Below the pieces are notes generated by a model, which was not told where the DNA came from, did no database searches, and saw only the letters and a program-made list of their open reading frames with translations. A DNA stretch of 20,554 bases, taken from an uncultured Lachnospiraceae bacterium (lineage in GTDB: Bacteria > Bacillota > Clostridia > Lachnospirales > Lachnospiraceae). The translations under genes and the position numbers were made by a program. The stretch spans positions 1 to 20,554 of the forward strand of contig CAJURU010000042.1 of the NCBI GenBank assembly GCA_910588845.1, read 5' to 3'. Below, in pieces: positions 5,888-13,662 of this stretch (the first letter of the stretch is position 1; each line of letters starts with the position of its first letter).

Positions 5888-6829
5888 ATGATATTAAGTG
5901 TAAGTCGCAGAACCGACATTCCTAACTATTATTCGGAATGGTTTTTTAATAGAATAAAAGAAGGATTTGTATATGTCAGAAATCCAATGAATGCATATCA
6001 GGTAAGTAAGATTGATATAACACCTAAAGTGGTTGATTGTATTGTGTTTTGGACAAAAAATCCAGAGCCGATGCTTAACAGATTGGATGAACTTACTTCA
6101 TATGAGTACTATTTTCAGTTTACATTGACTGGATATGGAAAAGATATGGAATGTAATGTTCCGCACAAAAAAGAAAAAATGATTCCTATATTTCAGGAGT
6201 TATCGAAAAAAATTGGGATGAAAAAGGTAATATGGAGATATGACCCTATTATTTTTACAAAGAAATATACGCCGGAGTACCATTTAAAAGCGTTTGAGCA
6301 AATTGCAACAGCCCTGAATGGATACACCGGGAAGTGTGTTATAAGCTTTGTTGATGTGTATGCAAAGAATAAGAAGAATATGCAGTTACTTGATTCTTAT
6401 GAGATTGATAAAAATGAGTTGTTAGCATTTGCAAAGAGGATGGCCGATATTGCAAAAAATAAGGGAATGACAATAGGAAGTTGTGCTGAGAGTATAGACT
6501 TGTATGAGTGTGGTATAGAACACAATTGTTGTATTGATCAAACTCTTATGGAAGATATTATTGGATGCAGGATTAAAGTAAAAAAAGATAAAAATCAACG
6601 TCAAGAGTGTGGCTGCATGGAAAGTGTAGAGATTGGGACGTACAATACTTGTAACAATGGCTGCAAATATTGTTATGCAAATTATAGTGAAGAAAGCGTT
6701 GTGAAGAATTGTGGTAAATATAACCCAGAGTCGCCGATATTGTGTGATGTGCTCGATGAAAATGATAAGATAACAGAGAGAAAAGTAAAATCGTTGAAAG
6801 AACAGCAGTTAAGTATATTTGATTTATAG
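5888..6829 (+). CDS. DUF1848 family protein (313 aa)
   Basis: ATG at 5888 has AAGAAG about 8 bases upstream. The N-terminus (MILSVSRRTDIPNYYSEWFFNRI) and the following VRNP, DCIVFWTKNPEP, FQFTLTGYG and WRYDPI blocks are the hallmarks of DUF1848. The C-terminus has the family's cysteine-rich segment, CGC-x11-C-x3-C-x2-C with CYANY (about residues 241-265), likely to bind an Fe-S cluster or zinc. The family has been noted as resembling radical-SAM/photoproduct-lyase-like proteins, but no activity is established. Length is normal and the frame intact. Cargo-like position beside an IS and a toxin-antitoxin locus. Confidence 0.85.
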   Translation: MILSVSRRTDIPNYYSEWFFNRIKEGFVYVRNPMNAYQVSKIDITPKVVDCIVFWTKNPEPMLNRLDELTSYEYYFQFTLTGYGKDMECNVPHKKEKMIPIFQELSKKIGMKKVIWRYDPIIFTKKYTPEYHLKAFEQIATALNGYTGKCVISFVDVYAKNKKNMQLLDSYEIDKNELLAFAKRMADIAKNKGMTIGSCAESIDLYECGIEHNCCIDQTLMEDIIGCRIKVKKDKNQRQECGCMESVEIGTYNTCNNGCKYCYANYSEESVVKNCGKYNPESPILCDVLDENDKITERKVKSLKEQQLSIFDL

Positions 6830-6882
6830 AAAGAGCAATTGGCACAAATTAGAGTGATAATGTTCAGAAAGGTAAAGAATTT

Positions 6883-7261
6883 ATGGCATCAAGAGTGTTA
6901 CATTTGGCGGTTTTGGAAGAATTGATGAAAGATATGACGATAAAAGATAGAAACCGCTTGTGTCTGGGGTGCATATTACCGGATGCGTATAGTCCGAACG
7001 TACCAAAGTCGGATAGTCGTTTAAAGATATAAGCATAAATGGAATTCAAAAATTCCAGGAAATGTGGGGCGATTGCATAATGACTATCGTTTGATAAATG
7101 CTTATGTGATAAAAAAATATGGTGTTAAAAGTGATAGGGATATTGTGACACCATGCGAAATATTTATGGAAGATTTTTTGAGATTGTTCAGAGAAAAGTA
7201 TGGGGATACAGAAAATTATTTTAGGAGTATGGGATTGAGTGACAAAGAAATTCAGGCGTGA
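6883..7261 (+). pseudogene. Decayed gene resembling zinc-dependent phospholipase C-like hydrolases
   Basis: ATG at 6883 reads MASRVLHLAVLEELMKDM through LGCILPDAYSPN and stops at 7032. A second piece, in another frame after a stop at 7022, reads RYKHKWNSKIPGNVGRLHND then YRLINAYVIKKYGVKSDRD and ends at 7261. Both match, as I recall the family, the start and the later part of a roughly 230-aa hydrolase family (MASR-x-x-HLA, LG-x-x-LPDA, then GN-x-x-RLHNDY-x-LIN). About 60 residues between them, including the expected LYLGYYLHL-type metal-site segment, are missing. An internal deletion combined with a frameshift explains this. The gene cannot give a functional enzyme. Family assignment is from memory of conserved motifs. 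Confidence 0.6.
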
Positions 7262-7328
7262 GGTCGGGAATTCTGGTTCTGTATGCAATTGTCCAAGAGA
7301 TAATTACAAGAAGCATAAGAGATTTAGA

Positions 7329-7370
7329 AAAACCCTTGAAAGTCCAGCATTTTCAAGGGTTTTCTTTATA
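7329..7370 (+). terminator. Intrinsic terminator at the right end of the accessory region
   Basis: AAAACCCTTGAAA (7329-7341) pairs perfectly over 13 bp with TTTCAAGGGTTTT (7351-7363), followed by CTTTATA. The A-rich left side means it can also stop transcripts coming from the right. It separates the AT-rich accessory block from the DUF6179 gene. Confidence 0.75.
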
Positions 7371-7478
7371 GATATTCCGTGAGACGTTCCCCATAGAGGC
7401 CAGTCAGCTAAATGTATCGTAGTCTGTTTATTATTCAAACCAGTAGTATGGCATTTATTTGCAAAGTGATTTAACGGG

Positions 7479-8324
7479 TTATATGAGAAACACCCCCTGC
7501 AAACAATGATTCTCCATCCCAAAGCAAACGCGCGCCGCTATATCAGGTATTGTACAGCACAGATAATCTTTTAACCGCTCATCTCCATTGTAATAACGTT
7601 TTGTTAAGAGAACAAGAATATTTGTCATATAATGCTCTGTTTCTTCTGTGGATTTGCCGGTCAAATTTTCTGCTATATTTTTAAGATCTTCTGTATCGAA
7701 TCCTTTCGCAGACAGTGGTTTATCTACGATAATATGCCCCATTAGATTGGCGAGTACAATTTGGCAGATATTTTCCATAAGCAGCTCATAATCCGTATGG
7801 TATGCGCTGAGGATTTGCGTGACATACAGATTGTCAAATTTAGTAAGAAACTCTTGCTCCAGCATAATACATTCCGCATATGCTAAGACGGCGTCTATGC
7901 CGGACAAAGCGCTAATATCTTTGAGGATAGGATAGTCCAGCGTCAGCAGCGTTTCCTGTGGCGCATATTTAAAATCATAGTTTGCCAGAAACGCGGGGAA
8001 GCCTTTCATGACCACATCTTTGAGACATTGAGGTCCGTAATCGTGGAATTCAAACATCAGCCGATTGGAAAGTGTTTGCAGCTTTTGTACTTTTTGTATC
8101 ACGAGTTCCTGCCCCAATGTGTAAGCTTCTTTTGCGGGAAGTTCATTAGACAAAAGTCCATGGCGGCCGCTTTCCATGCATTCACGGATGCAGTACAGAA
8201 CGCCTTCCATCAGCATTTGAGCTTTTTCATAAGTGATAGATGAATGTTCGCAGCCGGCATATTTTGGTGCAAGTTCTGCGACAATTGGTACAAGTTCTTC
8301 CGATGAATAGCCAAAATTTTCCAT
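7479..8324 (-). CDS. DUF6179 family protein (281 aa)
   Basis: The start is the ATG at 8324 with GGAGG about 9 bases upstream; that GGAGG is formed by the last codons of the preceding gene, so the two are translationally linked. The protein is helical and soluble. It carries blocks such as AYAECIMLEQEFLTKFDNLY and a central VVMKGFPAFLANYDFKYAPQ, which I associate with DUF6179, a family found almost only in Lachnospiraceae and relatives and next to DUF6323. No catalytic motif, signal peptide or membrane segment is visible. Function is unknown; the tight pairing implies a shared complex or pathway. Confidence 0.75.
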   Translation of the reverse strand: MENFGYSSEELVPIVAELAPKYAGCEHSSITYEKAQMLMEGVLYCIRECMESGRHGLLSNELPAKEAYTLGQELVIQKVQKLQTLSNRLMFEFHDYGPQCLKDVVMKGFPAFLANYDFKYAPQETLLTLDYPILKDISALSGIDAVLAYAECIMLEQEFLTKFDNLYVTQILSAYHTDYELLMENICQIVLANLMGHIIVDKPLSAKGFDTEDLKNIAENLTGKSTEETEHYMTNILVLLTKRYYNGDERLKDYLCCTIPDIAARVCFGMENHCLQGVFLI

Positions 8325-8330
8325 ATGCAA

Positions 8331-8867
8331 TTACCTCCAGGTTAATTCTCTCAACGCTTCCATATACAATTCCCGATCCCAGCGCGTGACAATATCAAAT
8401 TGTTCAAATTCTCCACGTCCCTGTGAAGCTGTATAACCGGAATAGCCGGCGCGGACAGCTTGGGCAAAAATGTCTAGGCAGGTTCCCTCCAGATAATCAA
8501 AATCGCCATAGCAGACAGTCTCAAATTGCTCTTTCATGAATTCTAAAAGTTCATCGTCGGTAATCTCGTCCATCATTTCATTTTTGTACAGGAAAAAAAT
8601 TTCCTGAAGGCGGAGCAGCGAATCGCGGTAATTATCCTGCATGATGTAAGCGGAATCACAGAAAGTATAAATGATTTTAGACAGGATACCCTGGCCGAAT
8701 TCAATACGCTGTTCCTGTTTTAAGGTATTTGCCCGCTCTTCTGCCAGGATGCCAGCGTCTTCATTGCTTAAAGTGAGACCATACTTTTTTGTGTACTGGT
8801 TTGTTTCTAAGACCTGTAATGTTTGCGTCTGTTTTGCCATCAATGCGAGCCAGTTTTTTTCTTCCAT
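8331..8867 (-). CDS. DUF6323 family protein (178 aa)
   Basis: The start is the ATG at 8867 with GGAGG 8 bases upstream; the in-frame ATG at 8915 lacks one. Segments YTKKYGLTLSNEDAGILAEE, IIYTFCDSAYIMQDNY and LQEIFFLYKNEMMDEITDDE fit DUF6323. The protein is acidic, helical and soluble, with no known active site. It is the first gene of a two-gene unit with the DUF6179 gene, whose start lies only 6 bases after this stop. The pair is divergent from the [FeFe]-hydrogenase-like gene over a 230-bp gap. Function unknown. Confidence 0.78.
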   Translation of the reverse strand: MEEKNWLALMAKQTQTLQVLETNQYTKKYGLTLSNEDAGILAEERANTLKQEQRIEFGQGILSKIIYTFCDSAYIMQDNYRDSLLRLQEIFFLYKNEMMDEITDDELLEFMKEQFETVCYGDFDYLEGTCLDIFAQAVRAGYSGYTASQGRGEFEQFDIVTRWDRELYMEALRELTWR

Positions 8868-8982
8868 AATCCGTACCTCCAATCGTATTTTATTACCCTG
8901 AAGATGTTGCCACATTTAGCTGCTGGATTAAAATAACCCTTGGAAGGAAGAGTATAGACTATGGGAAAGAGGTTTACAAGTC

Positions 8983-9011
8983 TTGAATTTTCGCCTATTT
9001 TATGGTATACT
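8983..9011 (+). promoter_or_regulatory. Promoter of the hydrogenase-like gene
   Basis: TTGAAT (8983-8988), a 17-bp spacer and TATACT (9006-9011). The start near 9018 leaves an 80-nt leader before the ATG at 9098. Confidence 0.65.
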
Positions 9012-9097
9012 CCCATTAGTGGTAAACGAAGAAAGACGAATGTTTAGAACCTTTGTTTTTGGCTATACTAATACAAAAAGAAACGAGGTTTTATCTG

Positions 9098-10327
9098 ATG
9101 AAAACATTCCATCAATTATATCTTGATATCTTAAAACAGGAGACGGGAAAGGGTCGTATTTTAGAAGAAGAATACGACCCTTATCATATGGACTGCCTGC
9201 TGAATCCGGGGAAACATGCGCCAATTATTTTTACAGAGAGCTGTGAGCAGTGCGCCTATGAGCGCGCCTGTGAAAACAGTTGTATTTTTGATGCCTTTGA
9301 GCGGGATGAAAATGGCAAGACTGTCATTAATCCAGACAAATGTATTGGCTGCGGCGCCTGTGTGGACGCTTGTAGATTGGAACGGCTGGCGGCAAATAAA
9401 GACATTGTGCCGGTGCTCACGGCAATCCGCAAGGAAGAGAGGGAGGTCTACGCATTGATTGCGCCGGCATTTCTGGGGCAGTTTGGCGAGAAGGTCACCG
9501 TGGGCAGGCTGCGCGCGGCCTTTAAAGCCATGGGATTTAAGGGGATGGTAGAGGTGGCGGTCTTTGCCGATATCCTCACGTTAAAAGAGGCGTTAGAGTT
9601 TGACGCTAATATTCAGAGTGAACAAGACTATCAGTTGACGAGCTGTTGCTGTCCGGTGTGGATTGCTATGATACGCAAGGTTTATCATGAATTGCTTCCT
9701 CATGTACCGGGAGCCGTATCGCCGATGGTAGCGGCCGGGCGCGTGGTTAAGCAGTTGCATCCCGATGCGGTGACGGTGTTTATCGGGCCCTGCATGGCGA
9801 AGAAGGCGGAGGCGCGGGAGCCGGACATTGCAGACGCCGTGGATTATGTACTGACGTTTCAGGAAGTGCAGGACATGTTTGAGGCGGCGGATATTAACCC
9901 GTCAGAATTGGGGGAAGATGAGAAGGAGCATTCTTCGCGCGCCGGGCGCATCTATGCGAGAACCGGAGGCGTCAGCGAGTCCGTGAAAGAAACGGTAAAA
10001 CAATTAAATCCCAGCCGTAAGATTGAGGTGAAGGCAGAACGCGCGGATGGCGTGCCTGCGTGCCGTGAAATGATTGAACGGCTGCAAAAAGGAGAGATAA
10101 ACGCCAATTTTTTTGAGGGTATGGGATGTAAAGGGGGCTGCGTGGGCGGGCCGAAACGCATCATTCCCATGGAAGAGGGAAGGGAGAATGTGAATGCTTA
10201 CGGCAAAAGAGCGGAGTATCAGACGCCTTTGGAGAATCCGTTTGTGCTGGAACTGTTGGAACGCTTAGGATTTCACACCGTGGAAGAGTTTTTGGAAAAG
10301 AGCGACTTGTTGGTGCGTGAGTTTTGA
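9098..10327 (+). CDS. Monomeric [FeFe]-hydrogenase-like iron-sulfur protein (409 aa)
   Basis: The start is the ATG at 9098 with CGAGG about 9 bases upstream; the earlier in-frame start at 9053 lacks a ribosome binding site. Two ferredoxin-type clusters are predicted from C49-x2-C52-x5-C58-x3-C62 and C82-x2-C85-x2-C88-x3-C92. The catalytic domain shows all three H-cluster signatures: TSCCCPVW (181-188), GPCMAKKAE (230-238) and EGMGCKGGCVGG (340-351), so the cysteines for the cubane and di-iron site are present. The usual GGG-x-P after the last signature is replaced by GGPKRI, and the protein lacks extra N-terminal clusters, as in less-studied hydrogenase groups with possible sensory or low-activity roles. 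Cytosolic; no HydE/F/G maturases in the window. It could evolve or oxidise H2, or sense redox state. Confidence 0.8.
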   Translation: MKTFHQLYLDILKQETGKGRILEEEYDPYHMDCLLNPGKHAPIIFTESCEQCAYERACENSCIFDAFERDENGKTVINPDKCIGCGACVDACRLERLAANKDIVPVLTAIRKEEREVYALIAPAFLGQFGEKVTVGRLRAAFKAMGFKGMVEVAVFADILTLKEALEFDANIQSEQDYQLTSCCCPVWIAMIRKVYHELLPHVPGAVSPMVAAGRVVKQLHPDAVTVFIGPCMAKKAEAREPDIADAVDYVLTFQEVQDMFEAADINPSELGEDEKEHSSRAGRIYARTGGVSESVKETVKQLNPSRKIEVKAERADGVPACREMIERLQKGEINANFFEGMGCKGGCVGGPKRIIPMEEGRENVNAYGKRAEYQTPLENPFVLELLERLGFHTVEEFLEKSDLLVREF

Positions 10328-10499
10328 AATCCTGCTAAGTGGGGAAGGTCAAAGGGGGTGTCGCACAAATTTATTTTCTCGTTCAAAAGGTCTTGCCGCT
10401 TATACGGTAAAGACAAATTGCACAAAAAAGGAATAAATATTCAAAAATTTTTGACTAAAATTATCGTATTTGTATATCTTTTTTCAGTTTGCAAAAATT

Positions 10500-10523
10500 A
10501 CTTGTATTTACATCTATACAAGT
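10500..10523. promoter_or_regulatory. AraR operator in the araR promoter
   Basis: ACTTGTAT (10500-10507), 8 bases, then ATACAAGT (10516-10523): perfect 8-bp arms. Its left half supplies a TTGTAT -35-like hexamer and TAAAAT follows 18 bp later, so a bound repressor would cover the promoter spacer and give autoregulation. The same palindrome lies before araA. Confidence 0.65.
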
Positions 10524-10551
10524 TGTAAAATAGAGAAAGATAGCAGCATCA

Positions 10552-11673
10552 ATGTGGGAAAGGATATTTGGGAAGATGGCGAAGCACGAAGGTCAGAAAT
10601 TAAAGTATTATACGCTGTCGGAAGATTTGAAGCGTATGATATTGGACGGCGATATCCAGGCGGGGGACAGACTTCCCTCAGAGAATGAACTTTCAGAACG
10701 ATACAGTATCAGCCGCCATACCGTACGCAAAGCGCTTGCTATTTTGCAGAATGAAGGTTACATTTATGCGGAACACGGCAAGGGAACTTTCTGCTCAGAA
10801 CTTGTACGCCATACCAAGACTTCCCGGAATATTGCTGTGGTGACAACCTATCTGTCGGACTATATTTTTCCTAAGGTCGTCCAGGGGATTGACAGCGTTA
10901 TGACAGAGAAGGGCTACAGCATCCTCCTTAAGAACACCCGCAATTCCAGAAAAGCGGAGGCCAGGTGTTTGGAGGAGCTTTTGCAGAAAGACATCGAAGG
11001 GTTGATTATCGAACCCAGCAAGAGCGAAATTTTTTGCAAGCACATCTCGCTTTACGAGCGTCTGGAACAGTTTGGGATTCCCTATGTATTTATCCAGGCA
11101 AGCCTGGAGCAGATGAAAGACAAGCCGCAGGTCAAGATGGACGACTGTAAAGGCGGTTACCTTGTCACCAACTATCTGATTTCTTTGGGACACCGCAATA
11201 TTCTCGGCGTATTCAAGGCGGACGACACCCAGGGCGTAGAGCGTCACAGGGGCTACGTCCAGGCGTTGCAGGAAGCGGGTATTCTCTACAATCCTGACAA
11301 TATTATCTGGTTTCATACGGAGGATCGCGCGATCAAGCCTTTTGCATCCTTGCAGGAGATGATTCGCAGAGGATTTCTGTTTGACGCGGTGGTATGTTAC
11401 AACGACCAGATTGCCGTAGAAATAATTAAGGCTCTGGAGGAGTGCCAGTTCAATGTGCCGGACCAGATATCGGTGACCGGGTATGACAATTCTTTTATTG
11501 CAGAGAACAGTCGGATTAAACTGACGACGATTGCCCATCCTCAGGAGGAATTGGGAGAGATGGCGGCGAAACTGCTATTGGAACTGATTCAGAACCCTAA
11601 CGCAGAGATTGCAGAGAAGAAGATTCTTATCGAGCCGGAGCTGATTGTCAGGGAGTCCTGCAAGGAACGGTGA
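10552..11673 (+). CDS. AraR-type arabinose repressor (GntR/LacI hybrid, 373 aa)
   Basis: Residues about 20-82 form a GntR-type winged helix (YTLSEDLKRMILDGDIQAGD, then PSENELSERYSISRHTVRKA and GYIYAEHGKGTF). The rest is a LacI/GalR-like sugar-binding domain starting RNIAVVTTYLSDYIFPKVVQ and containing GYLVTNYLISLGHRNI and ISVTGYDNS. This architecture is that of AraR, the L-arabinose-responsive repressor of Gram-positive bacteria. It is released from operators when it binds arabinose. The start is uncertain: ATG 10552 has only a weak GAGAAAG, and ATG 10576 (MAKHEGQKL) has GGGAAG abutting it. It precedes the arabinose genes in the same orientation, separated by a 364-bp gap holding structured repeats and a second operator. 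Confidence 0.88.
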   Translation: MWERIFGKMAKHEGQKLKYYTLSEDLKRMILDGDIQAGDRLPSENELSERYSISRHTVRKALAILQNEGYIYAEHGKGTFCSELVRHTKTSRNIAVVTTYLSDYIFPKVVQGIDSVMTEKGYSILLKNTRNSRKAEARCLEELLQKDIEGLIIEPSKSEIFCKHISLYERLEQFGIPYVFIQASLEQMKDKPQVKMDDCKGGYLVTNYLISLGHRNILGVFKADDTQGVERHRGYVQALQEAGILYNPDNIIWFHTEDRAIKPFASLQEMIRRGFLFDAVVCYNDQIAVEIIKALEECQFNVPDQISVTGYDNSFIAENSRIKLTTIAHPQEELGEMAAKLLLELIQNPNAEIAEKKILIEPELIVRESCKER

Positions 11674-11680
11674 CAAATTC

Positions 11681-11707
11681 GTTACTGTTCACTCCGTGAC
11701 CAGTAAC
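11681..11707. terminator. Hairpin downstream of araR
   Basis: GTTACTG (11681-11687) pairs with CAGTAAC (11701-11707), and the inside continues with a short CAC/GTG stem around TCC. It lies 8 bases after the araR stop. No strict T-run follows directly (TGGTGATTTTT comes next). Likely araR 3' end or part of an intergenic repeat. Confidence 0.45.
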
Positions 11708-11709
11708 TG

Positions 11710-11794
11710 GTGATTTTTGCATGAAAGTTCGCTTCGCGAGGCAAAAATCACTTACTGAATCATGTTCTTACGCTACCAGACAGCAAGCGTCTGG
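11710..11794. repeat. Two further inverted repeats between araR and araA
   Basis: GTGATTTTTGC (11710-11720) pairs perfectly with 11741-11751 around a loop containing TTCGCTTCGCGA. CCAGAC (11776-11781) pairs with GTCTGG (11789-11794). Together with the preceding hairpin they form a cluster of three stem-loops in about 115 bp without an ORF, resembling dispersed structured intergenic repeats. They stand before the araA operator and promoter. Confidence 0.55.
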
Positions 11795-11853
11795 CTACTG
11801 TGTGAAAAGTAACACAAAATCCACATTGTTCTTCCATTTCACAGAAAAAACAT

Positions 11854-11875
11854 CTTGTATTGACGACCATACAAG
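11854..11875. promoter_or_regulatory. AraR operator before araA
   Basis: CTTGTAT (11854-11860), 8 bases, ATACAAG (11869-11875): the same arms and the same spacing as the araR operator. A TTGTAT (11855-11860) followed 18 bp later by TAAAGT (11879-11884) mirrors the araR promoter geometry; a TTGACG starting at 11860 is an alternative -35. The araA transcript would start near 11890 with a leader of about 145 nt. Confidence 0.65.
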
Positions 11876-12037
11876 TAATAAAGTAAAAGTATCAGGACAG
11901 ACAGTAATATCACTATAGAGAATGCACACGGCGAATGCACACAGGTTATTATGTCATTATCCGGCATTTTGGGCGGTATTTGGTCTGTGAACGAGAAGCT
12001 ATCACAAATTTATTATTTTACAGGAGGGTTAGTAATC

Positions 12038-13537
12038 ATGAAATTATCAAAGAATTACAAATTTTGGTTCTGCACAGGCTCACAGGATTTATATGGGGAT
12101 GAATGTCTGAGAAATGTGGCGGAGCATTCCAGAATCATCGTGGATGAGCTCAACAAGTCCGGCGTACTTCCGTTTGAAGTAGTGTTAAAGCCTACGTTGA
12201 TTACCAATGAGTTAATCAGGAAGACTTTCAATGAGGCCAACATTGACGAGGACTGTGCAGGCGTTATCGTATGGTGCCATACGTTCTCACCGGCAAAATC
12301 CTGGATTTTGGGATTGCAGGAGTACAGGAAACCGTTACTGCACTTACATACACAGTTTAACGAGGAGATTCCTTACGACACCATCGACATGGATTTCATG
12401 AATGAGAACCAGTCTGCACACGGCGACCGTGAGTGGGGCCACATGGTAACCCGTATGGGCATCGAGCGTAAAGTTGTTGTAGGACACTGGACCAGCCAGG
12501 CTGTACGCGAGAAGATCGCTTCCTGGATGCGTACGGCAATCGGTATCGTAGAGAGCAGCCATGTACGTGTAATGCGTGTGGCAGATAACATGAGAAACGT
12601 AGCGGTTACCGAGGGCGATAAGGTAGAGGCTCAGTTGAAATTTGGCTGGGAAGTTGACGCTTATCCGGTAAATGAGATTGCAGAGGCTGTTGGAGCAGTA
12701 TCTGAGTCCGATACTAATGCATTGGTAGACGAGTACTATGACAAATACGAAATTCTCTTAGAAGGCAGAGATGCAGATGAGTTCAAGAGACACGTTGCCG
12801 TACAGGCACAGATCGAAATTGGATTTGAGCGTTTCTTAGAGGAGAAAAACTATCAGGCAATCGTTACACATTTTGGTGACCTCGGCGCATTGAAACAGCT
12901 TCCGGGACTGGCAATTCAGCGTTTGATGGAAAAAGGCTACGGCTTCGGCGCAGAGGGCGACTGGAAGGTTGCCGCTATGGTCCGCATTATGAAGCTGATG
13001 TCAGCAGGCATGAAGGACGCTAAGGGAACCTCCATGTTAGAGGATTACACTTATAACTTAGTACCTGGCAAAGAAGGTATCTTGCAGGCTCATATGTTGG
13101 AAATCTGCCCGACAATCGCAGAAGGACCAATCAGCATCAAGTGCCAGCCGCTTTCCATGGGCGACAGAGAAGATCCTGCGCGTCTGGTATTTACTTCTAA
13201 GGAGGGACCGGGTATTGCAACATCCCTGATTGATTTGGGAGACCGTTTCCGTCTGATTATCAACAGCGTAGACTGCAAGAAGGTAGAAAAGGCAATGCCG
13301 AAGCTTCCGGTAGCAACTGCATTCTGGACACCGCAGCCTGACTTTGCAACAGGATGCGAGGCATGGATTCTTGCCGGCGGCGCACACCATACAGCATTCT
13401 CTTATGACGTAACCGCAGAGCAGATGGGCGATTGGGCGGCAGCTATGGGAATCGAAGCCGTTTATATTGACAACAACACCAACATCCGCGACTTCAAGAA
13501 GGATCTGATGTTAGGAAACGTTGTATTTGGCAAATAA
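12038..13537 (+). CDS. araA: L-arabinose isomerase (499 aa)
   Basis: Converts L-arabinose to L-ribulose, the first step of the pathway. The start is the ATG at 12038 with GGAGG about 10 bases upstream; a longer frame from 11951 lies in the leader. Length is standard. The metal-site residues known in the Escherichia coli enzyme are present: E306 in GYGFGAEGDWK, about E335 in TSMLEDYTY, about H352 in QAHMLEICP and H450/H451 in GGAHHTAFS. The N-terminal FWFCTGSQDLYG motif is also typical. First gene of the catabolic operon, under a CTTGTAT-N8-ATACAAG operator. A direct repeat GAATGCACAC (11920-11929, 11933-11942) lies in its leader. Confidence 0.96.
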   Translation: MKLSKNYKFWFCTGSQDLYGDECLRNVAEHSRIIVDELNKSGVLPFEVVLKPTLITNELIRKTFNEANIDEDCAGVIVWCHTFSPAKSWILGLQEYRKPLLHLHTQFNEEIPYDTIDMDFMNENQSAHGDREWGHMVTRMGIERKVVVGHWTSQAVREKIASWMRTAIGIVESSHVRVMRVADNMRNVAVTEGDKVEAQLKFGWEVDAYPVNEIAEAVGAVSESDTNALVDEYYDKYEILLEGRDADEFKRHVAVQAQIEIGFERFLEEKNYQAIVTHFGDLGALKQLPGLAIQRLMEKGYGFGAEGDWKVAAMVRIMKLMSAGMKDAKGTSMLEDYTYNLVPGKEGILQAHMLEICPTIAEGPISIKCQPLSMGDREDPARLVFTSKEGPGIATSLIDLGDRFRLIINSVDCKKVEKAMPKLPVATAFWTPQPDFATGCEAWILAGGAHHTAFSYDVTAEQMGDWAAAMGIEAVYIDNNTNIRDFKKDLMLGNVVFGK

Positions 13538-13571
13538 AAGCGAAATCTAAGTAAGATGTGAAAACTGTGTA

Positions 13572-13600
13572 TTGTAACTTGTAAACATGCAAATTATATT
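13572..13600 (+). promoter_or_regulatory. Possible internal promoter before the transaldolase gene
   Basis: TTGTAA (13572-13577), a 17-bp spacer and TATATT (13595-13600). The spacer begins CTTGTAA, resembling half of the AraR operator. It would let the pentose phosphate genes be transcribed apart from araA. Confidence 0.4.
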
Positions 13601-13603
13601 TTT

Positions 13604-13640
13604 CCGGGGCGGACGTCTGAATCAGACGTTCCGTTCCCGG
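13604..13640. repeat. Intercistronic stem-loop, araA to transaldolase
   Basis: CCGGGGCGGACGTCTG and CAGACGTTCCGTTCCCGG are largely complementary (single-base bulges), with an AAT loop. There is no T-run after it, so it is more likely an mRNA processing or stability element, or a partial terminator that tunes expression downstream of araA. Confidence 0.55.
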
Positions 13641-13662
13641 TAAAAGAAAGAGAGGGAAGGGC

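Noticed and set aside
10795..11538. 247-codon minus-strand ORF across araR, and similar long antisense ORFs over araA, transketolase, kinase and araD
   Set aside because: They are shadows of well-supported genes; their translations are low-complexity or Cys/His-rich with no family features.
11951..12037. 29-codon in-frame extension of araA upstream of 12038
   Set aside because: The canonical N-terminus starts at 12038 after a strong GGAGG; the upstream sequence is leader and has no ribosome binding site.
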